The position numbers and the translations under genes were made by a program. The notes below the pieces were generated by a model. The model had not been told where the DNA came from, made no database searches, and saw nothing but the letters and a program-made list of their open reading frames with translations. Shown here one piece after another: positions 20,480 to 20,630 of a DNA stretch of 20,630 nucleotides; the stretch's first letter is position 1, and each line of letters opens with the position of its first letter. This DNA comes from a virus. The stretch spans positions 1 through 20,630 of the IMG/VR virus record IMGVR_UViG_3300027906_002504; one strand, written 5' to 3'.

Positions 20480-20630
20480 TGACTTGCCCTTTCTCTTATC
20501 CTGTCCAAATGTGGAGTGTACTTTTCTGGGTCAGCGTTAATCTTCTTAACAACATGATGCACAGTTGGGTGCTTCCTGCCATAATGCTTCGCTGTATTAG
20601 CTGCCGTCTCCCCCTCTGAATAGATGAGGT
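20470..20630 (-). CDS. Partial protein with DnaA domain IV-like helix-turn-helix C-terminus (enters from right edge)
   Basis: The minus strand is open from the right edge for 52 codons to a TAA at 20470. The visible C-terminus contains E-G-E-T-A-A-N-T-A-K-H-Y-G-R-K-H-P-T-V-H-H-V-V-K-K-I. It resembles the recognition region of bacterial DnaA domain IV, whose signature runs G-R-D-H-T/S-T-V with a downstream K-I. The basic tail ends A-S-Q-C-G. Such HTH domains also occur in small phage proteins without an ATPase part. The rest of the gene is outside the window, so whether it is a full initiator, an origin-binding protein or a regulator cannot be said. Confidence 0.55.
   Translation of the reverse strand, partial: LIYSEGETAANTAKHYGRKHPTVHHVVKKINADPEKYTPHLDRIRERASQCG

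Overview
The window looks like part of the genome of a lytic-type tailed dsDNA phage (Caudoviricetes). A large terminase subunit, a DNA polymerase I-type enzyme, a Cas4/RecB-like nuclease, a SNF2-like helicase, a RuvC-like resolvase, a phage-type cytosine methyltransferase and a 2,757-residue protein lie tightly packed, with many 1-8 nt overlaps and no rRNA, tRNA or chromosomal housekeeping genes. The DNA is AT-rich except for the methyltransferase gene. Most start codons have no clear Shine-Dalgarno and sit behind A/T-rich leaders. That would fit a phage of Bacteroidota or another low-SD host, but the host cannot be fixed from this sequence.

Layout. (1) Bases 1-5534, minus strand: a replication/recombination block read right to left: putative small terminase/HTH protein, two unknown small genes, RuvC-like resolvase, SNF2-like helicase, Cas4-like (DUF2800-like) nuclease, probable ssDNA-binding protein, a 54-aa coiled-coil protein, a structured RNA leader, and a family A DNA polymerase whose 3'-5' exonuclease domain is in view and whose polymerase domain lies beyond the left edge. 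(2) Bases 5579-18443, plus strand: large terminase, then a 505-aa and a 361-aa probable internal virion protein, then the giant protein, which has phage large-polyvalent-protein traits (zinc-protease motif HELIH, glycine-rich hydrophobic segments, acidic linkers). These look like late genes for packaging and for proteins carried in the capsid and ejected. Portal, capsid and tail genes are not in the window. (3) Bases 18427-20630, minus strand: a 100-aa unknown, a hairpin, a 57-aa unknown, a cytosine-5 methyltransferase, a 64-aa unknown, a 38-aa membrane peptide, and at the right edge a protein ending in a DnaA domain IV-like helix-turn-helix.

The two blocks diverge from the 44-bp gap at 5535-5578 and the rightward block meets the far leftward block tail to tail at 18427-18443. 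No stretch over 300 bases lacks a gene; the largest gap is 7382-7543 (162 bp), with a candidate promoter.

The most unusual signal is in the methyltransferase gene: a second reading frame on the same strand is open for 373 codons (20172 to 19051), its ATG overlaps the methyltransferase GTG (ATGTG), and it carries its own repeated W-P/G-T-P motif and an LNPxWVExLMGxP motif that I recognise from phage methyltransferase-associated proteins. This looks like a genuine dual-coding gene pair. The second is a 94-nt structured leader in front of the DNA polymerase gene.
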